Source of the DNA: Flagellimonas pacifica
GTDB taxonomy: Bacteria; Bacteroidota; Bacteroidia; Flavobacteriales; Flavobacteriaceae
Length of the DNA: 64,000 nt
Assembly: GCF_900215465.1 (NCBI RefSeq)
Contig: NZ_OBEH01000003.1
Location: 310,001 to 374,000, forward strand
Direction of reading: 5' to 3'
Shown: positions 8,255 through 17,203 of the stretch, one piece after another
How positions within the stretch are numbered: position 1 is the first letter of the stretch
Layout of the letters: each line of letters begins with the position of its first letter
Made by a program: the position numbers and the translations under genes
The notes under the pieces: model-generated
What the model saw: the letters and a program-made list of their open reading frames with translations, nothing else
Told to the model about the DNA's origin: nothing
The model's database searches: none

Positions 8255-9946
8255 ATGCAGAAAATGAAAAAAACTTGGATCATTTGTTGTTGTCTTCTAT
8301 GTGCTTTAAGCCTTTCCGCTCAAGATAAAACTTATTGGGGGAACGAAGTGCCCGAAAATTGGAATGGGAAATGGCCTAAAGAACTAATGACTAAAACAGA
8401 ACTATCCAGTTTTGCCCATACGGCCAATTACAATGATATTTTGGAGTATTTTTCTCAGATTGTTTGGGAAAGTGAATATGTCCATGTGTTTAACATGTTT
8501 ACCAGTGATTTAGGACGTACCAGTCCTACTTTGGTAATGTCCAACCCTAGAGTAACGTCTGCAGAAGAGGCAAAAAAAACAGGGAAAACTATTATTTATT
8601 TACAAGGAGGTATTCACCCTTCAGAATGTGAAGGTAAAGAAGCCTTACTAATGGTTATACGGGATATCCTCTTTGGAGATAAAAAATATCTCCTAGACGA
8701 ACTTATCATATTAATAAACCCAAACTTTAATGTAGATGGAAATGAGGCGAGGGTGGTAAACAATGGTAATCCAAGATTGACGGGCACCCGAAGAAATGGG
8801 GCAGGATATGATGTAAACAGAGATGGTATCAAACTGCAGACAAAAAACATGCGAGGTGCTTTAAAAAATGTGTTGAATACTTGGGATCCAATACTTATTT
8901 ACGATACTCATCGCATGGGAGATACACGTCATGGTTATGCCATTGCACAGGCTGGGTCAAATGTGGTTACGGCACACTCATCTCCACGAGATTATGTGAC
9001 CTATAAAATATTCCCGGAGATTGTTAAAAAAGCTCGTGAAAAAAGCAAGATTGAAGTGGGAATGCACTGTGGATTAAATCAAGGTTGGCCACCAACTGAA
9101 TTTACCCATGATAATTCAATATGGTCTACAGAAGCTAAATTTATGGTTAACGCTTATGGACTTAGAAATAGAATGGCCATTTTGGTTGAGACTCCCGGGG
9201 GAGAAGCTTTTGAAAAAGCTATATATTCCTCCTATGCTTACACCAATGCTTTGTTGGAATATTGTTATGAGCACGGTAAAGAAATGCAGGAAATTTGCCA
9301 TAATGCGGAGAAAGAGGTAGTTCAGTTGATTAAGGATAAAGCTGCTTCAGGAAATCTAACCAATTATGTATCAGGGAAATACATTCTTGAGGGAAATATT
9401 ACCATGCCAGCTTATCGCAATACAAAGACAAAAACAATTCCAGGTACAAGTATTGAAGAATTGGATAGGCCAAATCCTCCTGAATGGATTGATAATGTAA
9501 CATTGATAACTAAACCTATTGGTGTTCAAGAAGCAAAAGTGCCAAGGGGATATCTGATTCCGGAACAATTTAAACACTTAGCTGATAAACTTAAACTTCA
9601 CGGTGTACAAGTAAAACAATTAAAACATGATTTCACCATTAGTGGAGAGAGCTATCTCATTGATAAAATGGAGTATAAACCGATGGGATTTGCAAACTAT
9701 CAGATGACAACCTTGCATGGAGAATATGTGGATGTTTCAAACAAGAAAATTCCTGCAGGAACTTATGAGATTGACATGGCACAACCATTGGCCAATCTCA
9801 TTTTTTACGCACTGGAACCGCAAGTAAGAGATGGATTTATTGGTTGGAATCTTCTTGATAAAGAATTAGTTGAGATGGGAGTGAACCAAAAACCCGTGTT
9901 ACTTCCAATTGTAAAGTATTATTCAAAAAAAACAAATTTCAAATAA
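8255..9946 (+). CDS. M14-family zinc carboxypeptidase-like secreted enzyme
   Basis: 563 residues with an N-terminal signal peptide (WIICCCLLCALSLSAQ). The M14 fold is shown by the zinc motif HPSE (His121, Glu124) in IYLQGGIHPSECEGKEALL, by NPNFNVDGNEARVVNNGNPRLTGTRRN, by a third zinc ligand candidate His219 in YDTHRMGDTRHG, and by a possible catalytic Glu312 in VETPGGEAF. The C-terminal 200 residues are an added region without a motif I recognise. It should act in the periplasm or outside the cell on peptide or amide bonds. Its place between SusCD and a GH31 enzyme suggests that it trims the peptide part of a glycoconjugate, or has been recruited to another amide substrate; which one is inference. 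Family fairly sure, substrate unknown. Confidence 0.82.
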   Translation: MQKMKKTWIICCCLLCALSLSAQDKTYWGNEVPENWNGKWPKELMTKTELSSFAHTANYNDILEYFSQIVWESEYVHVFNMFTSDLGRTSPTLVMSNPRVTSAEEAKKTGKTIIYLQGGIHPSECEGKEALLMVIRDILFGDKKYLLDELIILINPNFNVDGNEARVVNNGNPRLTGTRRNGAGYDVNRDGIKLQTKNMRGALKNVLNTWDPILIYDTHRMGDTRHGYAIAQAGSNVVTAHSSPRDYVTYKIFPEIVKKAREKSKIEVGMHCGLNQGWPPTEFTHDNSIWSTEAKFMVNAYGLRNRMAILVETPGGEAFEKAIYSSYAYTNALLEYCYEHGKEMQEICHNAEKEVVQLIKDKAASGNLTNYVSGKYILEGNITMPAYRNTKTKTIPGTSIEELDRPNPPEWIDNVTLITKPIGVQEAKVPRGYLIPEQFKHLADKLKLHGVQVKQLKHDFTISGESYLIDKMEYKPMGFANYQMTTLHGEYVDVSNKKIPAGTYEIDMAQPLANLIFYALEPQVRDGFIGWNLLDKELVEMGVNQKPVLLPIVKYYSKKTNFK

Positions 9947-10012
9947 CCCCTATTTGAAGTAATAATAATTTAAGATAAATAAATTGAATTTGTCTCTCTT
10001 TTTTAGACATAT

Positions 10013-12304
10013 ATGATACAGATTAAAAGATTGATTTTGTGCATTATACTAACAACCATGTTTTTTTTAAGTTGTATACCCTCTGATGGTGTTAGTAAGG
10101 TAAAGTATGATGGTTATGCTACAAAGGTATATTTAGCAGACTCCATTGAAGTTTCCTTTTATTCCCCAACAATGTTTCGTTTTAGAGTTTCTGCGTTGGA
10201 CAGTATAAAGTTTCCTGACAAATATGAACTTCCATTTTTAATTGGTCATTTGGATTCATGGGATAAAGTGGAATGCAGTTTTGAAGAAAATGAGGATAAA
10301 TATGAAATACAAACTTCAAAAATTAAATTGGTAGTTGATAAGGAATCTTTGGATTGGACTATTTTCGATAACAACTCAAAAAAAATATATCCTACAGATG
10401 GCCCGATCTATGGAATGTTCAAAGATGGCTATACCCGTTTTGACAATGCCAGCGCATTTAATGAGACCAACTTGAATAGCAGATATACGCATTGGTTCTA
10501 CAACAAGGAAACAAGAAGTTACACAGACACTTTTTTAGAGGAGGGCTTGATAATGGATAATTATTTTATCTATGGTCCCAATTATCCAAGTCTTTTCAAG
10601 CAATTCAATGATTTAGTGGGCCCAGAACCCTTACTTCCCAAAAAAGGTTACGGTTTTTTTCAAACACAGCATTTAAGCTGTACTGGAAATCAGAAAGATT
10701 TTATGGAAGTTGCCCAAGAGTTTAGGGATAGGGACATACCCTGTGACAACCTTATTCTTGATTTTGGATGGGGGGATGCTTGTGTTGGTGGTAAAGAGAT
10801 AACTTGGGGAAGTAGTATGGAGTGGTCCGAAAATTATACAAGCCCACTCACACCCAAACAGATGATAGATTCCTTAAAAACTAGCGATTTTGATTTAATG
10901 CTTATCCACCACAATGCACCAGATCATGCAAACAGGGTAAACCATGGCTGGACAGAAACGATAATTGATGAAAAGACATGGTGGGAGAATTATAAAAAAG
11001 AATTGGATATGGGTATCGTTGGAACTTGGCAAGATACCAGAAGAAATAACATCTCTGATGCAGAAATATGGAATGGTACACAGGAATATATTGGAAAAGA
11101 AAGCAGGGTAATGTTTTTGGGGTGTAGAAGAATGCAAGAAACCAATCCTTGGGATGATGGATTGACACAAATTCCTTTGAATGCTATGATTGGTCAAAGA
11201 AGATACCCATTTAGATGGGTGGGGGATTCGGATTTTACCTGGTCGGAGATGAAGTGGCAAATAAATGGTATTACCAATACCCATGGTTCAATGAAAGGAA
11301 TGTCATACCTTACTTGGGATGTGTATGGAAAAACTCCTTTAATACAGGCAAGAATGAACCAATTTGTGGATTTCTTAGGAGTATCTAGATCACATAACCT
11401 AAAACCTTGGGCCATTAGCTCAGATATTGACCTTTGGAAAGAGCGAATTGTAATTGAGCGAGATCAGGTTAAAAGTTCAACACAAGAAAATGCCGAAAGA
11501 TTGGCAAAAGAAGGCGAATATACTGCGGAGAAAAGTATAAGACGTCATAGAAAACTAAGATACCGCCTTCTGCCTTACATTTATTCCCTCGGATATGAAA
11601 ACTATCTGGAAGGAATGCCAATGAGCAGGCCTATGCTGTTGCAATATCCATATGATGATGGTTGCAACAAGGACCAATGGCCGTATCAATACATGTTTGG
11701 TAAATCAATATTGGTTGCTCCTGTATACCATGCATTGAGCATTCATGAGATTTATCTGCCCTCAGGTTCTGGTTGGTTTGATTACTGGTCCAAAGAAAAA
11801 TTGCAAGGAGGCCAAGTATTAAAATATGATACAAGTGATTCTGATAAACTTCCATTATTTGTACCTGAAGGCGGAATACTTTGCTATGGAAAAGAACGCA
11901 ATTGGATTATTCCAGGTGAACAGGAAGAAACAATTTGGTTAGAGGTATATCCTGGAACAAATGGAGAAATAGCTTTTTATGAAGATGACGCTCAATCCAT
12001 TGCATACCAAAATGGGAAATACGCCAAGACAGTTGTTCAGCAGCGTAAAGGACAAAATGATCAATTAATTGTAGAGATTGGAAAAGCAGAAGGTCAGTTT
12101 AAAAATAAGTTAACCAAGAGAACTTGGAAGATTAGGATATTGGATTTGAATAACGAATACGAATCAGTTAAAGTTAATGGCAAGAAGGCTACTTTCAGTC
12201 CAACCTCAAAAATTGATGCTTCAGGATTGGCGGAAGAAACCACATTTAAGGAAGTCAGTATAACCACAACACTGGATGCTAGTACAATTGTCATTTTTGA
12301 TTAA
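10013..12304 (+). CDS. GH31-family alpha-glycosidase, lipoprotein
   Basis: 763 residues. Lipoprotein signal with cysteine in FFLSCIPSDG at about 22, then an N-terminal beta-sandwich, the (beta/alpha)8 barrel and C-terminal beta domains. Barrel landmarks are visible: IPCDNLILDFGWGD, the nucleophile candidate Asp341 in VGTWQDTRRNN, and the acid/base candidate Asp405 in FRWVGDSDFTW, followed by RYRLLPYIYSLGYENYLEGMPMSRPML and FGKSILVAPV, which are typical of GH31. The nucleophile motif is unusual: the common form is W.D.NE or W.D.TEP, whereas here the acidic residue after the nucleophile is replaced by arginines. This points to a less common GH31 subgroup. The gene is 66 bases after the M14 gene and 11 bases before the VCBS gene, so the three are likely co-transcribed. 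Confidence 0.88.
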   Translation: MIQIKRLILCIILTTMFFLSCIPSDGVSKVKYDGYATKVYLADSIEVSFYSPTMFRFRVSALDSIKFPDKYELPFLIGHLDSWDKVECSFEENEDKYEIQTSKIKLVVDKESLDWTIFDNNSKKIYPTDGPIYGMFKDGYTRFDNASAFNETNLNSRYTHWFYNKETRSYTDTFLEEGLIMDNYFIYGPNYPSLFKQFNDLVGPEPLLPKKGYGFFQTQHLSCTGNQKDFMEVAQEFRDRDIPCDNLILDFGWGDACVGGKEITWGSSMEWSENYTSPLTPKQMIDSLKTSDFDLMLIHHNAPDHANRVNHGWTETIIDEKTWWENYKKELDMGIVGTWQDTRRNNISDAEIWNGTQEYIGKESRVMFLGCRRMQETNPWDDGLTQIPLNAMIGQRRYPFRWVGDSDFTWSEMKWQINGITNTHGSMKGMSYLTWDVYGKTPLIQARMNQFVDFLGVSRSHNLKPWAISSDIDLWKERIVIERDQVKSSTQENAERLAKEGEYTAEKSIRRHRKLRYRLLPYIYSLGYENYLEGMPMSRPMLLQYPYDDGCNKDQWPYQYMFGKSILVAPVYHALSIHEIYLPSGSGWFDYWSKEKLQGGQVLKYDTSDSDKLPLFVPEGGILCYGKERNWIIPGEQEETIWLEVYPGTNGEIAFYEDDAQSIAYQNGKYAKTVVQQRKGQNDQLIVEIGKAEGQFKNKLTKRTWKIRILDLNNEYESVKVNGKKATFSPTSKIDASGLAEETTFKEVSITTTLDASTIVIFD

Positions 12305-12315
12305 AAGTAAATTCC

Positions 12316-15300
12316 ATGATTAAAAACTTCAAAAATATCATGTTTTATGGGGTTGTTGGCAGCCTTTTGGTTATCTCATGTTATGAAAAACCATCTTCAA
12401 GAATCAAAAAAAATGAACCGGTAACCTCAACACTTTTTACAACCATTCCTTCATCTGAAACAGGGATATATTTTGCCAACGAAATACCCGAGAGCAGTGC
12501 TATGAACAGTATGGTCTATGAATATTTTTATAATGGGGGAGGGGTTGCTGTTGGTGATGTTGACAATGATGGATTGCCGGATGTTTACTTTACATCTAAC
12601 CTGAAGAGCAATAAATTATATAGAAACAAAGGAGATTTTAAATTTGAGGATATTACAGAAACTGCCCATGTGAAAGGCTCTTTTGGTTGGACAACCGGTG
12701 TGACCATGGTAGATATCAATGCAGATGGTTGGTTGGATATTTATGTATGTAAATCCGGAAAAGGAAAAATAAAGAACAGGGAAAACGAACTTTTTATTAA
12801 TAATAAAAATGGAACGTTTACTGAAGCTGCGGCCCAATATGGACTTAATTTTTCCGGGTATAGTACCCAAGCCTCTTTTTTTGATTATGACAAAGATGGC
12901 GATTTGGACATGTTTTTACTGAACCATAATGTCACTCCAATAAATACCAATAATCCTGAAGAATTTAAGATGAAGGAAAATGAACTGGTAGGGGACAAAT
13001 TGTATAGAAATGATAATAAAAAATTTACTGACGTATCTAGAAAAGCTGGAATTATTGGCAATTCATTGGGATTTGGACTAGGAGTTTCTGTAGGTGACCT
13101 TAATCAAGATGGATGGCCAGATGTTTATGTAGCCAATGACTATGTGGAACAAGATTATCTGTACTACAACAATGGTGATGGAACATTTTCAGAACAATTG
13201 AGGTCATCTATTCCCCATATTTCCAATTTTTCCATGGGAACGGATATAGCCGATTTTAATAATGATGGACTGCTCGATATTATGACTCTGGATATGGTGG
13301 CCGAAGATAATTTTGGAATCAAAACCAGTATGAGCGGTATGAATCCCAAAGCCTTTGGACATGCTGTGGAACATGGATTTCATTACCAATACATGTTCAA
13401 TGCCCTGCAGATGAATAATGGCAATGGTACTTTTGGAGATATTGCACAACTGGCAGGCGTGTCCAACACGGATTGGAGTTGGGGACCTCTTTTTGCCGAT
13501 TTTGACAATGATGGATTCAAAGATCTTCTGATTACCAACGGGCTTAAAAGAGACTTTCGGAACAATGATTTCAGAAATCATAAGTTAAACCGACTGGAAG
13601 AGGCAAAAAGGAATGGAGAAAAAATTTCCCAAGTGGTAGAAGAATTGGTCAGGGAAACCCCCCAAAGAAAAACACAGAACTATTTGTTCAGGAATAATGG
13701 TGATTTAACGTTCACTAAAAGTTCAAAAGAATGGGGAGTTGGTGCATCCTCATTTTCAAATGGTGCGGCATACGCAGATTTAGATGCTGACGGAGATTTG
13801 GACATCATTATAAATAACATAGATGAAAAAGTTACCGTACTAAAAAATAATACGGAGAAAAACTACCTTCAATTCCAATTTAGGGGAAGTAAGGAAAACC
13901 CTTTAGGGATTGGTACACGCATTGAAATACAAACTAAGGAAGATAACCAAATAGTTGAAAATTACATGACCCGAGGGTATCAATCATCCGTAGAACCATT
14001 GGTGCATTTGGGTCTATCTACAAATAAAAAAGTTGATGTAGTCACAATAACTTGGCCTGACGGAAAACAACAAATGCTAAATGATGTTCCGGTCAATCAA
14101 AGGCTTACTGCTGATTATGAAAATGCAATGAACTTTGATAACTCTACAAACAAAACAAAACATAGAGTATTTAAGGACATCACAAGGCAACTGGGCATTG
14201 ATTATATTCATGAAGAAAACAACCATAATGATTTTGCCAAAGAAAGCCTTTTGCCCCATAAAATGTCTCAATTTGGGCCCGCTTTGGCGGTTGGAGATAT
14301 CAACAATGATGGCTTACAAGATTTTTTTATTGGAGGAGCAAAAGGCTATTCAGCTATGATTTACAATCAAAATAAAGATGGCGCTTTCATTCCTTCAAAC
14401 AGTTTAATATGGCAACAGGACAAAGAGTTCGAAGATATTGATGCGGTTTTTTTTGATGCTGACAATGATCAAGATTTGGATTTGTACGTCGTAAGTGGTG
14501 GAAACGAGTGGGAACCAAATCACAGTAGGTACCAGGATAGATTGTACATAAACTCCAATGGTAAATTTGCAAAAGCCGTCCAAAAGCTTCCCAAGAGTCA
14601 TTTAAGTGGAAGTTGTGTAAAGCCTTTTGACTTTGATCAAGATGGCGATTTGGATTTATTTGTAGGGAGCAGATTGTTTCCACAAAAATATCCTCATGCC
14701 CAGTCGAGTAGATTATTAGAGAATCTTGGAGGAGAGTTCAAGGACGTAACTGCTAAGGTTGCCCCAGAACTTTTGCAAGCTGGAATGGTTACTGATGCCA
14801 TTTGGACAGATTTTAACCAAGATGGTTTTAAAGATTTGATCGTGGTAGGAGAGTGGATGAAAATCACTTTTTTTAAGAATACAGATGGAAACTTAACCAA
14901 AGATGATTCCATATTACCCAATACATATGGCTGGTGGAATAGCATTCAAGAGGTGGATTTGGATGAAGATGGAGATCTAGATTATATAGTGGGCAATCTT
15001 GGTTTGAATTACAAGTACAAAGCCACGGAGAGTGAACCTTTTGAAATATATTCCCATGACTTTGATGAAAACGGAACCAATGATATAGTTCTGGGCTATT
15101 ACAATCAAGGTAATTTATTCCCGCTTCGAGGAAGGGAGTGCTCTTCCCAGCAGATGCCATTTATTAAAAAGAAATTTCCAACATATGCCAGTTTTGGCTC
15201 AGCAGACCTTGTACAAGTATATGGAAAGGAAAAATTGGAAAATGCACTACATCTTAAAGCAAATATGTTTGCTTCGGTTTATTTGGAAAACAAAGGTGGT

Positions 15301-15639
15301 AGGTTTGAACTGCATGCCTTACCCAATGAGGTGCAGTTATCTTCAATAAATGATATCTGTATAGCCGATTTTGACAAGGACGGTTCTAAAGATATTCTTG
15401 TAGCGGGGAACTTGTACCAGTCTGAAGTGGAAACGCCGAGGAATGATGCCAGTATTGGTGCACTATTGAAATTGGGGACAGATTCTCAATTGGAGGTTAT
15501 CCCATATAAACGGAGTGGGGTGTTCCTCAATGGTGATGTAAAGAAAATGCGCTTAATTAAATTGGGGAATACAGATTTTACGGCGATTTTGGTAGCTAAA
15601 AATAATGACAAACTAATGGTTATTGCTCCATCTGAATAA
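12316..15639 (+). CDS. FG-GAP/VCBS repeat lipoprotein with ASPIC/UnbV domain
   Basis: 1107 residues. Lipoprotein signal (LLVISCYEKPSS). Fourteen calcium-binding repeats of the form D.(D/N).DG..D are visible in two groups of seven, for example DVDNDGLPDVYF, DINADGWLDIYV, DLNQDGWPDVYV, DINNDGLQDFFI, DFDQDGDLDLFV and DFDKDGSKDILV. They would build two beta-propellers. Between them, at about residues 520-600, lies an ASPIC/UnbV-type domain (GTRIEIQTKEDN, TRGYQSSVEPLVHLGL, VVTITWPDGKQQ). No catalytic motif is seen. Such proteins are frequent at the ends of Flavobacteriaceae glycan operons and are thought to bind glycan at the surface or serve as scaffolds. Starts 11 bases after the GH31 stop and ends facing the leftward sulfatase gene. 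Confidence 0.85.
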   Translation: MIKNFKNIMFYGVVGSLLVISCYEKPSSRIKKNEPVTSTLFTTIPSSETGIYFANEIPESSAMNSMVYEYFYNGGGVAVGDVDNDGLPDVYFTSNLKSNKLYRNKGDFKFEDITETAHVKGSFGWTTGVTMVDINADGWLDIYVCKSGKGKIKNRENELFINNKNGTFTEAAAQYGLNFSGYSTQASFFDYDKDGDLDMFLLNHNVTPINTNNPEEFKMKENELVGDKLYRNDNKKFTDVSRKAGIIGNSLGFGLGVSVGDLNQDGWPDVYVANDYVEQDYLYYNNGDGTFSEQLRSSIPHISNFSMGTDIADFNNDGLLDIMTLDMVAEDNFGIKTSMSGMNPKAFGHAVEHGFHYQYMFNALQMNNGNGTFGDIAQLAGVSNTDWSWGPLFADFDNDGFKDLLITNGLKRDFRNNDFRNHKLNRLEEAKRNGEKISQVVEELVRETPQRKTQNYLFRNNGDLTFTKSSKEWGVGASSFSNGAAYADLDADGDLDIIINNIDEKVTVLKNNTEKNYLQFQFRGSKENPLGIGTRIEIQTKEDNQIVENYMTRGYQSSVEPLVHLGLSTNKKVDVVTITWPDGKQQMLNDVPVNQRLTADYENAMNFDNSTNKTKHRVFKDITRQLGIDYIHEENNHNDFAKESLLPHKMSQFGPALAVGDINNDGLQDFFIGGAKGYSAMIYNQNKDGAFIPSNSLIWQQDKEFEDIDAVFFDADNDQDLDLYVVSGGNEWEPNHSRYQDRLYINSNGKFAKAVQKLPKSHLSGSCVKPFDFDQDGDLDLFVGSRLFPQKYPHAQSSRLLENLGGEFKDVTAKVAPELLQAGMVTDAIWTDFNQDGFKDLIVVGEWMKITFFKNTDGNLTKDDSILPNTYGWWNSIQEVDLDEDGDLDYIVGNLGLNYKYKATESEPFEIYSHDFDENGTNDIVLGYYNQGNLFPLRGRECSSQQMPFIKKKFPTYASFGSADLVQVYGKEKLENALHLKANMFASVYLENKGGRFELHALPNEVQLSSINDICIADFDKDGSKDILVAGNLYQSEVETPRNDASIGALLKLGTDSQLEVIPYKRSGVFLNGDVKKMRLIKLGNTDFTAILVAKNNDKLMVIAPSE

Positions 15640-15683
15640 GTTTTGCCCCATAGAATGGAAGCCATAGCAGCATGTTTGGTTTG

Positions 15684-17147
15684 CTAGGGAGTCTTGGAAT
15701 TGGAATATGACATTTCCAAATCGTTGGTTCTTACCTCCTTTAATTTCTGTTTTAGTTTTTCCTGGAAATTTTTTACTTCCTCTGCATACTCTGGAAGTTG
15801 AGCTAAATTGGTATACTGGCCTGGATCTTTTTTCATATCGAACAGTTCTATTCCCAAAGAAGCATCCTCGCCATATTGTATATAAGCCCTATCGTTTGTT
15901 CTTAATAGAAAGGTGTTGCCATTTTGGGTTACAGAAAATGCGATGTCCCTAACCTTATGATTTGGGTCATCCAATGTTTTGATCAAACTTTTTCCCTGAA
16001 GGTGTTCGGAATAGGAAAGGCCTGCCAATTCAGCAATGGTTGGATATAGATCTAACAACTCTACAAAAGAGTTGCATACTGCCGGAGCTTTGCCAGGCAT
16101 TTTGATGATTAACGGTACACGAGCTGATTCTTCTTTTAGACTGACTTTCATCCAAAATTCATGCTCGCCTAGGTGGAAACCATGATCAGAAGTAAAAATG
16201 ACAACCGTATCATCCTCCAATCCCTCCTCTTTCAAAGTTGTTAAGACCTTTCCTAATTGGTTATCCATATAAGAAACGGATGCATAGTAAGCAGCAATGG
16301 CCTTCTTTTTCTGGATGCTATCCATTTGGGCGTTCTTGCTGGTCACATAATTGATTCCTTTTTCAGGAATGTCATCCCAATCACCTTCAAAATTATAAGG
16401 AAGGCTGATGTCTTCGTAAGGATATGGAGCGAAATAATCTTTAGGAGCTACAAAAGGTACATGGGGCCTAACAAAACCAATGGCCATAAAAAAAGGCTCG
16501 TTTTTATGTGCTCGGATAAGTTCTGAAGCTTTGGCCGCGGTTTTTCCGTCAGAATGAATTAGATCATCGCCTTCTGCTTTTACGATGGTCATTACATTCC
16601 CTCCTTGAATGGGTTTGGACCCATCTGGATTTCCCTGCACCAACTCGCCATCACCTTTTGCTTTCCATTCTGGCCCTTGACTGTTGTATCTCTCTGTCCA
16701 AGATGCTTCATCATCCTTTCCATGAGATCCTGTTTCAATATCAATAGGGACTCCCATATGGTATATTTTACTCACTCGAGTAGTATAATATCCATTGTTT
16801 TTGAACAATTGAGGCCACGTAATACGGTTAGGACCTATATTTTCCCTTCCGCTAGTGTATCCAAAGGTTTTGGTGGCACTTGGATAATATCCGGATAAAA
16901 AGGATGCTCGGGAGGGACCACATACTGGGTATTGACAGTAGGCTTTGGTATATCTTGTTCCTTGGGCGGCCAACAAATCAATATTAGGAGTTTTAGATAT
17001 CTTGTTTCCATAGGAAGAAACAGCCGTAGCGGTCAAGTCATCGGCAATGATAAAAAGAACATTTAGTTTTTTTTTGACCTGTTCCTGTGTCTTACAAGAA
17101 ACCAACGCCACACATAGCATTAGATAAATGAACTTTCCTCGTATCAT
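15684..17147 (-). CDS. S1 sulfatase, iduronate-2-sulfatase-like
   Basis: 487 residues, lipoprotein (VALVSCKT, Cys18). Metal-binding Asp36-Asp37 in LFIIADDL and the sulfatase signature CGPSR at 76-80, where Cys76 must be oxidised to formylglycine. Further S1 markers are HGKDDEASW, the metal site TSDHGFHLGEHEFWMK and KVSLKEESARVPLIIKMPG. The sequence around the active site (YCQYPVCGPSRASFLSGYYP) and SDHGFHLGEH are characteristic of iduronate-2-sulfatase-like members (probably subfamily S1_7). It removes sulfate esters from uronic or similar sugars; the real substrate is unknown. It is the last gene of the leftward cluster, 56 bases after the sulfatase upstream. The activating formylglycine enzyme is not in the window. 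Confidence 0.92.
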   Translation of the reverse strand: MIRGKFIYLMLCVALVSCKTQEQVKKKLNVLFIIADDLTATAVSSYGNKISKTPNIDLLAAQGTRYTKAYCQYPVCGPSRASFLSGYYPSATKTFGYTSGRENIGPNRITWPQLFKNNGYYTTRVSKIYHMGVPIDIETGSHGKDDEASWTERYNSQGPEWKAKGDGELVQGNPDGSKPIQGGNVMTIVKAEGDDLIHSDGKTAAKASELIRAHKNEPFFMAIGFVRPHVPFVAPKDYFAPYPYEDISLPYNFEGDWDDIPEKGINYVTSKNAQMDSIQKKKAIAAYYASVSYMDNQLGKVLTTLKEEGLEDDTVVIFTSDHGFHLGEHEFWMKVSLKEESARVPLIIKMPGKAPAVCNSFVELLDLYPTIAELAGLSYSEHLQGKSLIKTLDDPNHKVRDIAFSVTQNGNTFLLRTNDRAYIQYGEDASLGIELFDMKKDPGQYTNLAQLPEYAEEVKNFQEKLKQKLKEVRTNDLEMSYSNSKTP

Positions 17148-17203
17148 CTATTAAAATTGATAGACCAATATAAGCTAAATACCTAAATAGAAACTGTTTG
17201 AGG

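Noticed and set aside
10895-11284. 129-residue minus-strand frame inside the GH31 gene
   Set aside because: Antisense to the catalytic barrel of a clear GH31 gene; no features of its own.
14387-14683. 98-residue minus-strand frame inside the VCBS gene
   Set aside because: Shadow of the calcium-binding repeats on the coding strand.
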